Positions 54,074-63,023 of a DNA stretch of 64,000 nt are shown piece by piece. A model generated the notes under the pieces. That model ran no database searches. It saw only the letters and a list, made by a program, of their open reading frames with translations, and was not told where the DNA came from. The DNA is taken from positions 3,224,001-3,288,000 of the forward strand of contig NZ_CP170198.1 of NCBI RefSeq assembly GCF_042434915.1, read 5' to 3'. The position numbers and the translations under genes were made by a program. This stretch comes from Aquimarina sp042434915. Lineage in GTDB: Bacteria > Bacteroidota > Bacteroidia > Flavobacteriales > Flavobacteriaceae. The stretch's first letter is position 1. Each line of letters begins with the position of its first letter.

Positions 54074-56140
54074 TTAATTAAAATCTTCTTCAGAAACTTT
54101 CTCATTTAATAGTATTTCTTTTACTTTAAAATCAATAGTTTGCGGTCCTAAAGATTGAGAAATTGTAAATGGGAATTGTATGCCATCTACCTCTTGGTAA
54201 TCATCATACATTACTGTAATTGCAATTTTAGATCCATCTTGATTTCTATTAGTTGTCTCTTTGACTTTTAGCCCTGTAGCGCTATCAAAATAAGAGGTTT
54301 TATCTTCATCAAGTTTTAAAACATATACAGTTCCATCTTTATAGGGTTCTGTTTTGTCAAATTCGGCATTGTTATAGTTAATTTCTGCAAAAGGGTAGGA
54401 CTCTTTTTTGGCCATAGCAATTTGTTCCTCGTTATATTCAATCCGCTTTCCCTGATTCATGGCATAGCCCGTTGCACCATTAAAAATCACTTTTTGAACT
54501 GTCATACCGCCAAAACTCACTTCGATTGCCGATTGATTTTTATTTGTAGTTTTGGATGACAGTCCTAAAATAGCTCCATTAAAAGCTGCCTCAGCCTTTA
54601 CATATACCGAGCTAATTTTTTTAAGCTTGTCTTTACCTCCTAGAGCTGTGAAATAGGAATTAAGCACTGTTTGCGCAGTGATACCTGAAGGTGTGGCTGC
54701 TGTAAGTTTAGGCTTTTCGGTTTTGTTACCATATGCATCAAAGTATAAAATCGGAATTTTTTTATTTTCAAAAGATATCTTCTCCAAGTTTGGTAAAACT
54801 TCACTTGCTTTCCCTACAAGAACAATTCTCGCATTCTTTAAGTCAAAATAAGTCGTAGCAACTCGTTGAACATCGGCTTTGGTCACAGCATTAATTTTTG
54901 AAATAAAAGTTTTGTAAAAGTCTTTAGGGAGATCCTGCGTTTTTATTTCAATACTGCGCACAGCTGAAGTTCTGTCGCTCTCGGATGCTAGAATAAAATC
55001 GCCTAAAAACTTAGCTTTCGCATTTTTTAAAATGTTGTCATCCACCTCTTCAGTCCGAATTCTTTTAACCTCATTTAAAATTTCAATCACAGCACTATCT
55101 GTGACCATATTTCTTACTTTGGTGTAAGCCCTAAAAGCTGATTTGTAATGTTTATTAACAGGCAAAATAGATCGTGCTCCATACGTATACCCGTTCTTTT
55201 CTCTTAGATTCATATTAATATAACTCCCAAAAGAACCTCCTAAGATGTAATTTGCAATCAATGCTGCATGATAGTCCTTGTCTGCCATTTTAAGATTCGT
55301 AATATTCATAACTGCAAGTTCTGTTTGAACCGCATTAGGCATATTAATAAAGTTAATTTGTCGGTATTGAGCGTCAACAACAGGCGGTATACCAAACGAG
55401 GGGGCTTTGGCAGCTTTCCATGTAACAAAATGTTTTTGGACTAAAATTTGAGCTTGCTCAATGGATATGTCCCCACTAATGACCATATAGGCACTAGAGG
55501 GAACAAAGTAGTTACGATAGTATGTTTTTACATCATCTAGGGTAATTGAATTTATAGTTTCTTCGGTTGCGAATTCTCCCTTTGGATGTCCTTTGCCATA
55601 AGCTAAGGCATTAGTGACACGGCTCGCGACGGTAGCAGCACTGTTTTTACCAGATTTAAGACTTTCTATAATTTTTTTCTTTTCAAGGTTGAGTTCTTGT
55701 TCGGTAAAATTAGGGTGCAAAGCTGCATCTGAAAATAGAGTGAAAATTTTTTCGGTATATTTTGATAAAGCTTGAGCGTAACCACCGTCAATACCAATGT
55801 TAAAAAAGGCGCCAATAAAATCAACTTCTTCATTAAACTGATCTTTTGGAACAGAAAGTGTTCCTTTTCCCATTATTTGAGATACGATACTGCTAACTCC
55901 AGCTTTATTACCCTCAATATGTGGAGGTGTGTCCAAGGATAAGCTAATGGATACTCGTGGTAACTTATGGTTTTCAACAATCAAGACAGTTAAGCCATTG
56001 TCTAAAATCATTTCATGAGGTTCTGCCAAGTTTAAAGTTGGAACGGGTCCAGGTGTTGGCATTTTTGTCCTATCAACTTGCGCAAATACGTTTATTGATA
56101 TGCAAATACATATTATAAGTGAGAAACTATACTTTTTCAT
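54074..56140 (-). CDS. M16-family peptidase-like protein, inactive subunit
   Basis: The 688-residue exported protein has a signal peptide (cleavage near NVFAQ), two M16 domains (about 35-260 and 265-460) and a C-terminal extension (about 480-680) of unknown type, seen in Bacteroidota M16 proteins. The HxxEH zinc motif is missing (KAGVSSIVSQIM at the site), so it is the regulatory partner rather than the catalyst. It lies 10 bases downstream of the active M16 gene, suggesting a heterodimer. Confidence 0.85.
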   Translation of the reverse strand: MKKYSFSLIICICISINVFAQVDRTKMPTPGPVPTLNLAEPHEMILDNGLTVLIVENHKLPRVSISLSLDTPPHIEGNKAGVSSIVSQIMGKGTLSVPKDQFNEEVDFIGAFFNIGIDGGYAQALSKYTEKIFTLFSDAALHPNFTEQELNLEKKKIIESLKSGKNSAATVASRVTNALAYGKGHPKGEFATEETINSITLDDVKTYYRNYFVPSSAYMVISGDISIEQAQILVQKHFVTWKAAKAPSFGIPPVVDAQYRQINFINMPNAVQTELAVMNITNLKMADKDYHAALIANYILGGSFGSYINMNLREKNGYTYGARSILPVNKHYKSAFRAYTKVRNMVTDSAVIEILNEVKRIRTEEVDDNILKNAKAKFLGDFILASESDRTSAVRSIEIKTQDLPKDFYKTFISKINAVTKADVQRVATTYFDLKNARIVLVGKASEVLPNLEKISFENKKIPILYFDAYGNKTEKPKLTAATPSGITAQTVLNSYFTALGGKDKLKKISSVYVKAEAAFNGAILGLSSKTTNKNQSAIEVSFGGMTVQKVIFNGATGYAMNQGKRIEYNEEQIAMAKKESYPFAEINYNNAEFDKTEPYKDGTVYVLKLDEDKTSYFDSATGLKVKETTNRNQDGSKIAITVMYDDYQEVDGIQFPFTISQSLGPQTIDFKVKEILLNEKVSEEDFN

Positions 56141-56150
56141 TTTAAATTTT

Positions 56151-57476
56151 TTAGTTGCTTGATTCTGGTAAATAATCGAGATTAAGCCGTTGATTTTTGT
56201 TTAGATAAGCTTTGGCTACACGTTGAATGTCATTACGTGTAATACTGCGATAAATCTCTATTTCTTTATTTATCAAATTAGTATCGTTATAAAGCGTGTA
56301 ATAGCGAGCGAGGGAATTAGCAATTCCTTGAATACTAGAATTTGCATTCACAAATTGATTTTCAAATTGATTTTGTAGCTTTTGAAATTCTTTCTCAGTA
56401 ATCAGTTCATTTTGTAATTTTAGGATTTCCTTATCCATTTCCTTTTGTAAAGTGCTTAGCGTTACATCACCCAAGGGTAGTGCCCCCATTATATATGTGC
56501 CATAATCTTCTTGTGCATCTGTAAACGCAAGAACCTCTAATGCCATCTTTTTATCCTCGACCATATTTTTATACATACGAGAGCTATTGCCTCCTGTTAG
56601 TATTGAAGAAATATAGTCAAGAACATAAGCATCTCTTTCAGTTTGTTTAGGCGTTCTGTAAACTAAGACTTTGGCTGGAACTTGAATATTTGCATCTTTT
56701 TCTATAGCATTGATTTCTTGTAAAATGTCATCTTCCAAAATTGGTGATCTCTTTATTTTTTGACCTTTATTGGTAATAGGTCCAAAATAATCTGAAATTA
56801 AGTTTAGTGTAGACTCCAATTCAAAATCGCCAGCTATGACAAGTGTGGCATTGTTGGGATTGTAAAACTTTTGATTAAATGCTATAAACTCTTCAAGCGT
56901 AGCTGCGTCGAGATCTTTCATGCTACCAATCACGGATTGCCCGTAAGGATGTTTTTTAAAAATATACTTATTGATACCTGTGCGATAGATAATTTTGCCA
57001 TAAGGTGCATTGTCAATTCGTTGTCTTTTTTCTTCTTTTACAACTTCGTTTTGAGTATCAACACCTATTTGGTTGATTACTGGATGAAGCATACGTTCTG
57101 ATTCCATCCATAGTGCTAGTTCTAAACTATTAGAGGGTAAAGTTTCATAATAATATGTTCTATCCTGAGTAGTATTGGCATTATTGCGTCCTCCATTAGC
57201 AGATACAATATCAAACCATTTACCTCGCTCGATATTTTTAGTGCCTTCGAATAGCAAGTGCTCAAAGAAATGTGCAAATCCAGTTCTTCCTGAATCTTCA
57301 TCCTTTGCACCAACGTGATACATTACACCTACTGTAATTACTGGAGCGGTGTTGTCTTGATGCAAAATAACATGCAACTCATTTTTGAGATCGTACTCAG
57401 TGAAGCTTACCTCTTGACTATTACTTGAAAACGAAATGACGGTTCCGAAGAAAAGTGTACGTACTATTTTTTTCAT
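56151..57476 (-). CDS. M16-family zinc metallopeptidase, active subunit
   Basis: The 441-residue exported protein is read from ATG 57476, which gives a signal peptide; a longer reading to 57521 adds 15 residues before it. The inverted zinc motif HFFEH (in GFAHFFEHLLFEGT) with downstream Glu in EVVKEEKRQ shows it is catalytic. The family (PqqL, pitrilysin, MPP-type) degrades peptides in the periplasm. It heads the operon with the inactive partner. Confidence 0.9.
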   Translation of the reverse strand: MKKIVRTLFFGTVISFSSNSQEVSFTEYDLKNELHVILHQDNTAPVITVGVMYHVGAKDEDSGRTGFAHFFEHLLFEGTKNIERGKWFDIVSANGGRNNANTTQDRTYYYETLPSNSLELALWMESERMLHPVINQIGVDTQNEVVKEEKRQRIDNAPYGKIIYRTGINKYIFKKHPYGQSVIGSMKDLDAATLEEFIAFNQKFYNPNNATLVIAGDFELESTLNLISDYFGPITNKGQKIKRSPILEDDILQEINAIEKDANIQVPAKVLVYRTPKQTERDAYVLDYISSILTGGNSSRMYKNMVEDKKMALEVLAFTDAQEDYGTYIMGALPLGDVTLSTLQKEMDKEILKLQNELITEKEFQKLQNQFENQFVNANSSIQGIANSLARYYTLYNDTNLINKEIEIYRSITRNDIQRVAKAYLNKNQRLNLDYLPESSN

Positions 57477-57634
57477 AGGTTTTACTGCTAAAAGTTTATA
57501 AATATGTAGATATATACACACGTTTGTTACAGAAAAAAAGAAATGAGTAGTGGGTTATTGCCAAAATTAACAGGTTTTTAGGGAATTACACTCTTGATAA
57601 TGATTATCTTAGAGTATTAAAATAATTTTAATTT

Positions 57635-58108
57635 ATGAAAAAATCAACACTTCCAATAACCTATGGGATAAGTATTGCTTTAGGGTTAATTTTATATTTT
57701 ATATTACTTTCTGTATTTGGGGTTCAAACAAATCCGATCTATAGTTTAGGTAACGGTATTATTGTAGCCATTGGATTGTATATGGTTATGAAACGGTACA
57801 AGGCAGAAAAAGGGGATCAATTTGAATACCAAAAAGGATTTATGGCTGGTTTATTAACTGGTTTTAATGCAACTTTAATTTTTACAGCTTTTTTTGCAGT
57901 TTATGTAACAAATCTTAATACTGATTTCCTTCCAATGATGCTCGATAATTGGAGTACACATTATCATGTAGGAGTAGGTATTGTAGTATTTGTTGCTGCA
58001 ATTATGGGGTTTGCTACTACTTTTGTCTTAACGTTATCATTTATGCAATTATTTAAAGATAGTTGGAATGCAAAAAAAAGCCCTAATTCTCCACCGTTAA
58101 ATTCATAA
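57635..58108 (+). CDS. DUF4199 membrane protein
   Basis: The 157-residue protein has four hydrophobic helices (about 8-30, 38-50, 70-95 and 105-140) and the DUF4199 pattern EYQKGFMAGLLTGFNATLIF. The family is confined to Bacteroidota and its function is unknown. It lies just before the rplU promoter. No signal peptide other than the first helix is seen. Confidence 0.85.
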   Translation: MKKSTLPITYGISIALGLILYFILLSVFGVQTNPIYSLGNGIIVAIGLYMVMKRYKAEKGDQFEYQKGFMAGLLTGFNATLIFTAFFAVYVTNLNTDFLPMMLDNWSTHYHVGVGIVVFVAAIMGFATTFVLTLSFMQLFKDSWNAKKSPNSPPLNS

Positions 58109-58112
58109 AACA

Positions 58113-58143
58113 TTTGTGGTTTAATTATTTAAAAGTATATTTG
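58113..58143 (+). promoter_or_regulatory. Consensus promoter of rplU-rpmA
   Basis: TTTG (58113-58116), exactly 19 bases, then TATATTTG (58136-58143): a perfect Bacteroidota primary sigma factor promoter. The leader runs to the ATG at 58196. Confidence 0.85.
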
Positions 58144-58195
58144 CACCCGCCTATAAAATTAGGTGTTATTTATTTTAATTATTAAACGTTACGCT

Positions 58196-58702
58196 ATGTA
58201 CGCAATTGTAGAGATAGCAGGGCAGCAATTTAAAGTTGCAAAAGACCAAAAAGTGTTTGTACATCGTTTACCAGGAGAAGAAGGAGACAAAGTTTCTTTT
58301 GATAGAGTTCTTCTAACTGGCGATGGTGATACGATCAACCTTGGCGCCCCGGCTATAGATGGAGCTCTAGTAGGAGCAAAAATCACTAGACACCTTAAAG
58401 GTGACAAAGTTATTGTTTTCAAAAAGAAACGACGTAAAGGTTACCGTGTTAAAAATGGTCACCGTCAAGCTTTGACCGAGATCGTAATCGAAAGTATCGA
58501 AGGATCTGGTGCAAAAAAGGCTTCTAAAGCAGAACCTAAAAAAGCAGCGCCTAAAAAGGCAGAAGACAAAAATGAAAGTAATAAGTCTGAAGATTTGAGC
58601 GCAATGACTGTTGCTCAATTAAAGGATTTGGCAAAAAGTAAAGGGATCGAAGGTATTTCTTCTATGAAGAAAGCAGATCTAATTGAAGCTTTGCAAAAAT
58701 AA
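58196..58702 (+). CDS. rplU: 50S ribosomal protein L21 with Rho_N/SAP-like C-terminal extension
   Basis: The 168-residue product is read from ATG 58196; an upstream start lacks homology and lies inside the leader. Residues 1-102 are standard bL21 (MYAIVEIAGQQ, FKKKRRKGYRVKNGHRQ). A Lys/Ala/Glu-rich linker (103-134) leads to a helix-extended-helix motif (about 135-168: MTVAQLKDLAKSKG, MKKADLIEAL) like the Rho N-terminal or SAP domain. E. coli L21 has 103 residues. rpmA follows after 27 bases. Confidence 0.96.
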   Translation: MYAIVEIAGQQFKVAKDQKVFVHRLPGEEGDKVSFDRVLLTGDGDTINLGAPAIDGALVGAKITRHLKGDKVIVFKKKRRKGYRVKNGHRQALTEIVIESIEGSGAKKASKAEPKKAAPKKAEDKNESNKSEDLSAMTVAQLKDLAKSKGIEGISSMKKADLIEALQK

Positions 58703-58729
58703 GTCTAACCATTTTAAAATCTTAAGAAA

Positions 58730-58990
58730 ATGGCTCATAAAAAAGGAGTAGGTAGTTCTAAGAACGGTAGAGAATCAGAATCGAAACGCTTAGGTGTAAA
58801 GATATTTGGTGGTCAAGCAGCCGTAGCTGGTAACATCATTGTTAGACAAAGAGGTACAGCGCACAGACCAGGAGAAAATGTTTATGCTGGTAAAGATCAT
58901 ACATTGCATGCCAAAGTTGATGGTATGGTACAATTTAGAAAAAAGAAAGATAATAAATCATACGTTTCTATAGTTCCATTTGAAGCTTAG
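58730..58990 (+). CDS. rpmA: 50S ribosomal protein L27
   Basis: The 86-residue protein starts MAHKKGVGSSKNGRESESKRLG, with GNIIVRQRGT and GRDHTLHA-type (here GKDHTLHA) segments of bL27. No Firmicutes-type N-terminal extension needing cleavage is present. It forms the rplU-rpmA operon and ends at the terminator at 59011. Confidence 0.98.
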   Translation: MAHKKGVGSSKNGRESESKRLGVKIFGGQAAVAGNIIVRQRGTAHRPGENVYAGKDHTLHAKVDGMVQFRKKKDNKSYVSIVPFEA

Positions 58991-59010
58991 ATAGTATTTT
59001 ATTTAAAGTT

Positions 59011-59053
59011 TAAAACCCTTCTTTAACTAGTTAAAGAAGGGTTTTCTTTTTTA
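59011..59053 (+). terminator. Terminator after rpmA
   Basis: AAAACCCTTCTTTAACTAGTTAAAGAAGGGTTTT forms a 14-bp-plus stem, followed by CTTTTTT. It ends the rplU-rpmA unit. Confidence 0.92.
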
Positions 59054-59085
59054 TATGTAACTTGATCTTTTAATTTACATCAGTT

Positions 59086-59421
59086 ATGAACTATACAGTA
59101 AACGGAATTTTAGCAAGTATTTTATTTATTTTTTTAGCAAGTAGTGGAATATCACAAGAAATCCCTAAATATGATTATCTAGAAGTTATTGTTATACAAA
59201 AAGCAAATAATAGCGGACGCGTAAAGCGAATAAAAGTACAAGAGCAGAAATCTCTGATAGGTAAGTCTATTACAATTAAACAACTCGAAGATCTCGAAGG
59301 TTCTTCGGATTTGCTAAACTATATGAATGCGTCAAATTGGGAGTTTGTAGATAGACAATCCATAGTCTCTGAAGAAAATGATCCAGTATGGATGAGTTAT
59401 ATTTTTAGGAAGCGCAAGTAA
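59086..59421 (+). CDS. Small exported protein of unknown function
   Basis: The 111-residue product has a signal peptide (cleavage near SSGISQE) and a basic mature part of about 85 residues. YDYLEVIVIQK, LLNYMNASNWEFVDRQ and YIFRKRK are features. I do not recognise the family with certainty. It is followed by a GC-rich hairpin (59446-59482) and converges with ahcY. Confidence 0.65.
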   Translation: MNYTVNGILASILFIFLASSGISQEIPKYDYLEVIVIQKANNSGRVKRIKVQEQKSLIGKSITIKQLEDLEGSSDLLNYMNASNWEFVDRQSIVSEENDPVWMSYIFRKRK

Positions 59422-59445
59422 TTTTTATCAGTTTGATTTGTAATA

Positions 59446-59482
59446 AAAAACCCCCCTCTTTTATCATTTAAAAAAGGGGGGT
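59446..59482. terminator. Bidirectional terminator between the small protein gene and ahcY
   Basis: CCCCCCTCTTTT pairs with AAAAAAGGGGGG around a short loop with one mismatch, and A/T runs on both sides allow termination in both directions. Confidence 0.85.
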
Positions 59483-59501
59483 GTATTATATTATATTGCT
59501 T

Positions 59502-60818
59502 TTAGTATCTGTAGTACTCTGGTTTAAACGGACCATCTACCGTTACCCCGATATATTCGGCTTGCTCTGGACGAAGTTTTTCTAATTCTACACCAAGTCT
59601 TGATAAGTGTAATTCTGCTACTTTTTCATCAAGGTGTTTTGGTAGCATATAAACATCGTTCTTGTAGTTTTCTGGATGATTCCAAAGCTCTATTTGAGCA
59701 AGTGTTTGATTTGTAAATGAGTTACTCATTACAAAACTTGGATGACCTGTAGCGCACCCTAAGTTTACAAGGCGACCTTCGGCTAATATGATGATATCTT
59801 TTCCATCAATGGTATATTTATCCACTTGAGGTTTGATTTCATCCTTTGTATGCCCATGATTAGCGTTTAACCATCCCATGTCAATTTCATTATCAAAATG
59901 ACCTATATTACAAACAATGGCTTTATCTTTTAAGGCTTCAAAATGTCTAGCTTGCACAATATCCTTATTACCTGTAGTAGTGATTACAATATCGGCATTA
60001 CTAATTACGGTTTCTAAACGTTTAACTTCAAAACCGTCCATAGCCGCTTGTAGTGCACAAATTGGGTCAATTTCTGTAACTGTTACGATAGATCCAGCTC
60101 CTCTAAAAGACGCTGCAGTTCCTTTACCTACATCTCCATAACCACAAACTACAACACGTTTACCAGCTAACATCGTATCGGTTGCACGTCTGATAGCGTC
60201 AACAGCACTTTCTCTACACCCATACTTATTGTCAAATTTGGATTTAGTAACCGAATCATTAACGTTAATAGCAGGCATTGGTAAAGTTCCGTTTTTAACT
60301 CTTTCATACAAACGGTGTACTCCAGTAGTCGTTTCTTCAGAAAGACCGTTAATGCCTTCGGCTAATTCTGGATATTTATCTAGCACCATATTGGTTAGAT
60401 CTCCACCATCATCAAGAATCATATTGAGAGGTTGTCGCTCTTCTCCAAAAAATAATGTTTGCTCGATACACCAATTAAATTCTTCTTCATTCATTCCTTT
60501 CCAAGCATAAACTGGTATACCAGCCTCTGCGATAGCAGCAGCTGCTTGATCTTGTGTAGAAAAAATGTTACAAGAACTCCAAGTTACATCAGCTCCCAAG
60601 GAGACCAATGTCTCAATTAAAACAGCTGTTTGTATTGTCATATGTAAACATCCAGCTATACGTGCACCCTTCAAAGGTTGAGAATCTTTGTACTCTTCAC
60701 GTAGAGACATTAATCCAGGCATTTCAGCTTCAGCTAATTCGATTTCTTTTCTTCCCCAAGCTGCTAATGAAATATCTTTCACTTTGTAAGGAACGTACGG
60801 CAATGTTTTAATACTCAT
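59502..60818 (-). CDS. ahcY: Adenosylhomocysteinase
   Basis: The 438-residue enzyme splits S-adenosylhomocysteine to adenosine and homocysteine and so controls methylation capacity. Motifs are SCNIFSTQDQAAAAI, GYGDVGKGTAASFRG (NAD-binding), and the terminal VDGPFKPEYYRY with the Lys and Tyr that bind NAD in the neighbouring subunit. The promoter and a 5' hairpin lie upstream at 60891-60933. Confidence 0.98.
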   Translation of the reverse strand: MSIKTLPYVPYKVKDISLAAWGRKEIELAEAEMPGLMSLREEYKDSQPLKGARIAGCLHMTIQTAVLIETLVSLGADVTWSSCNIFSTQDQAAAAIAEAGIPVYAWKGMNEEEFNWCIEQTLFFGEERQPLNMILDDGGDLTNMVLDKYPELAEGINGLSEETTTGVHRLYERVKNGTLPMPAINVNDSVTKSKFDNKYGCRESAVDAIRRATDTMLAGKRVVVCGYGDVGKGTAASFRGAGSIVTVTEIDPICALQAAMDGFEVKRLETVISNADIVITTTGNKDIVQARHFEALKDKAIVCNIGHFDNEIDMGWLNANHGHTKDEIKPQVDKYTIDGKDIIILAEGRLVNLGCATGHPSFVMSNSFTNQTLAQIELWNHPENYKNDVYMLPKHLDEKVAELHLSRLGVELEKLRPEQAEYIGVTVDGPFKPEYYRY

Positions 60819-60890
60819 AAATATATTTTTTAGTTATACAGCATAATTATTTTAGTAAATCGTGCTAATTTATTCTAAATTCGTTGTGCT

Positions 60891-60921
60891 CCAAAAAACA
60901 TAGATAAAGCATGTTTTTTGG
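60891..60921 (-). promoter_or_regulatory. Hairpin at the predicted 5' end of ahcY mRNA
   Basis: CCAAAAAACAT (60891-60901) and ATGTTTTTTGG (60911-60921) are perfect inverted copies with a 9-base loop. It lies directly after the -7 box, so it forms the extreme 5' end of the transcript. Confidence 0.6.
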
Positions 60922-60925
60922 TTTG

Positions 60926-60956
60926 CAAAGGTACGTAATAACTTTAAAAATCTAAA
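60926..60956 (-). promoter_or_regulatory. Promoter of ahcY
   Basis: TACCTTTG (minus strand, 60933-60926) is a perfect TAnnTTTG, with TTTA (near-consensus -33, 60956-60953) 19 bases upstream. The -33 overlaps the start codon of the divergent PPTase gene. Confidence 0.7.
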
Positions 60957-61585
60957 TGCCTCTTTACAAAACTATAACAGTAGACGAGAACACTAATATA
61001 TTGATTTGGAAGATTGAAGAATCTTTTGATTGGTTAAGTGACGGCATTTTACTTACCGATACTTGCCAGCAACGTGTCGATAATATGAAATCGGATATCC
61101 ATCGTAGGGGTTTTATGAGTATTCGGCATTTACTTGCTATAGCTAACTATACCGACCATGATTTGTTTTATGATGAATTTGGTAAACCGCATCTTAGTGA
61201 TGGTCGCTTTATTTCAATTACACATTCTTTTATTTTTACAGCAATAATAATCAGTGATAAACCAGTAGGTATCGATATAGAAAAGCAAAGGGAAAAGATA
61301 GAGCGAATTGCGCATAAATTTGTTGCCTCTGAGGCAGAGTTTGTGGCAAGTAATGAACAAAAAGTACGTGCACTTACTGTAATTTGGGGTGCAAAAGAAT
61401 CTTTGTATAAATTATATGCAACACCTGGTCTAAGTTTTGAACAGCATATTGATATTGTACCGTTTGATCTCAATATGCCTTTTACTGCAGGGTGTATTAA
61501 TTATAGAAATGAAATTTCGTACTATACTATTAGTTTTATGGAGTTTGAAGGATTTACTTGCGTGTACGCTCAGCCCTATAATTAA
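60956..61585 (+). CDS. 4'-phosphopantetheinyl transferase superfamily protein
   Basis: The 209-residue Sfp-type enzyme has the Mg2+/CoA motifs GIDIEKQREK (Asp, Glu) near 104-113 and WGAKESLYKLY near 143. It transfers the phosphopantetheine arm of CoA to acyl- or peptidyl-carrier proteins. No polyketide or NRPS genes are nearby, so ACP is the likely target. It is divergent from ahcY and may head the operon that follows (31-base gap). Confidence 0.93.
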   Translation: MPLYKTITVDENTNILIWKIEESFDWLSDGILLTDTCQQRVDNMKSDIHRRGFMSIRHLLAIANYTDHDLFYDEFGKPHLSDGRFISITHSFIFTAIIISDKPVGIDIEKQREKIERIAHKFVASEAEFVASNEQKVRALTVIWGAKESLYKLYATPGLSFEQHIDIVPFDLNMPFTAGCINYRNEISYYTISFMEFEGFTCVYAQPYN

Positions 61586-61616
61586 AACGCATGTATTCAT
61601 CAATAAATTTAAAATA

Positions 61617-61877
61617 ATGAAGGTATCAATAGAACTTACTCTAACGCCTTTGGAAAAGGATTTTGAAACTCCTATTATTAAATTTATTAAAGTTTTAAGA
61701 GCTTCAGAGTTTGTGGTATTAGAAAATCCATTGAGTACTCAAATTTATGGAGACTACGATAAACTCATGAATTTTTTGACCAAGGAAATAAAAATCGCCT
61801 TCGGAACGATGGAGCACGTACTTGTATTTTTAAAGATAGTGAAAAGTAACAGAAGCGATTATGAACCACATTTTTGA
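61617..61877 (+). CDS. Thiamine-binding protein family (MTH1187/YkoF-like)
   Basis: The 86-residue product is read from ATG 61617, since an upstream in-frame start lies inside the PPTase gene. The pattern MKVSIELTLTPLEKDFETPI...LSTQIYGDYD matches the small ferredoxin-like thiamine/hydroxymethylpyrimidine-binding family (DUF77). A role with PnuC in thiamine or nicotinamide riboside handling is suggested by position only. It overlaps pnuC by 17 bases. Confidence 0.75.
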   Translation: MKVSIELTLTPLEKDFETPIIKFIKVLRASEFVVLENPLSTQIYGDYDKLMNFLTKEIKIAFGTMEHVLVFLKIVKSNRSDYEPHF

Positions 61878-62493
61878 AATACTTTTTAGTCAATATAAAG
61901 ACTATGCGTTGCTTCATATATGGTTAGAAATTATAGCTGTATTCTTTGGTGTTCTTAGCGTGTTTTTTGCCAAATTGAATAAAATCTGGGTATATCCTAC
62001 AGGTATTATTAGTACAGGAATTTTTGTGTACCTGCTGTTACAATGGTCATTATTAGGCGATTTACTTATTAATGCCTACTATTTTATTATGAGTATCTAT
62101 GGTTGGTACTTATGGTCAAAAAAAATAAATAATGTTGAAGTAGTTGCTATAAGTAGCACCACCAAACAAGAACAATGGATACAATTGGGAATAGGAGTGT
62201 TCGCCGTATTATTTGTGTATAGTATTTATCAGATTTTTGATAAATGGAAGGACTGGACCGCATATATTGACACCTTAACTACTGCAATATTTTTTATAGG
62301 TATGTGGTTAATGGCAAAACGAAAAATCGAAAACTGGATATATTGGATTATCGGAGATCTAATTTCAATTCCTCTGTACTTCTACAAAGGTTTTACGTTT
62401 ACGAGTTTGCAGTATGTGATTTTTACCGTACTTGCTATTTTTGGATATTTATCATGGAAGAAAAGCTTAAACAACACCCTAGCAACTGTTTAA
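61861..62493 (+). CDS. pnuC: PnuC-family vitamin transporter
   Basis: The 210-residue membrane protein has seven predicted helices and the PnuC pattern: LEIIAVFFGVLSVFFA, KIWVYPTGIISTG and YYFIMSIYGWYLW. PnuC carries nicotinamide riboside by facilitated diffusion, trapped by phosphorylation. A related Bacteroidota form, PnuT, carries thiamine. The NadR-type kinase next door supports nicotinamide riboside, whereas the thiamine-binding-type protein supports PnuT. The sequence alone does not decide. Confidence 0.88.
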   Translation: MNHIFEILFSQYKDYALLHIWLEIIAVFFGVLSVFFAKLNKIWVYPTGIISTGIFVYLLLQWSLLGDLLINAYYFIMSIYGWYLWSKKINNVEVVAISSTTKQEQWIQLGIGVFAVLFVYSIYQIFDKWKDWTAYIDTLTTAIFFIGMWLMAKRKIENWIYWIIGDLISIPLYFYKGFTFTSLQYVIFTVLAIFGYLSWKKSLNNTLATV

Positions 62494-63023
62494 AAATTGT
62501 TATTTTTGGACCAGAGTCTACAGGTAAAACAACAATTTCTAAACAACTAGCAAGGCATTACAATACCATATGGGTAGAGGAATATGCGCGGCTATACCTA
62601 CAAGAAAAGTGGGATAAAGATCAAAAGATTTGTACGTATGATGATTTATTACCTATAGCAATAGGTCAAATGAAACTTGAGAATGAAGCGGTGAAGCAAA
62701 ACGTAGAAATCTTGATATCGGATACAGATTTGTTAGAAACCAAAGTTTACTCTCAAGTCTATTTTGATGGAAGGGTTCCAGATATTTTAGATAAATTTTC
62801 ACGTTTGAATTCTTATGATTTGTATCTTTTAACTTATATTGATACTCCTTGGACTCCAGATGATCTTAGAGATAAACCTAACCAACGAGAAGAAATGTTT
62901 CAGCATTTCAAAAAAGCTTTGGATAATCATGATCGTCCTTATGTTATTTTAAAGGGAAATGAACAAGCAAGATTAAAATTGGCAATACAAAGTATTGATG
63001 CTCTTAAAGAATTAAAAAAGTGA
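62454..63023 (+). CDS. NadR-type (nicotinamide riboside) kinase domain protein
   Basis: The 189-residue protein is read from ATG 62454. It has the P-loop GPESTGKTT (19-27), VEEYARLYL, ISDTDLLETKVY and DDLRDKPNQREEM, which follow the ribosylnicotinamide-kinase half of NadR in order. The HTH and NMN-adenylyltransferase domains of full NadR are absent. Its likely job is to phosphorylate vitamin riboside imported by PnuC. It overlaps pnuC by 40 bases and DUF4301 by four. Confidence 0.85.
   Translation: MEEKLKQHPSNCLKIVIFGPESTGKTTISKQLARHYNTIWVEEYARLYLQEKWDKDQKICTYDDLLPIAIGQMKLENEAVKQNVEILISDTDLLETKVYSQVYFDGRVPDILDKFSRLNSYDLYLLTYIDTPWTPDDLRDKPNQREEMFQHFKKALDNHDRPYVILKGNEQARLKLAIQSIDALKELKK

Noticed and set aside
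58144..58195. L21 leader riboregulator in the rplU 5' UTR
   Set aside because: Only a 4-bp CCTA/TAGG pairing is visible, too weak to call a structure.
61585..61616. TPP riboswitch before the thiamine-binding-type gene
   Set aside because: The 31-base gap is too short and has none of the THI-box conserved sequence.
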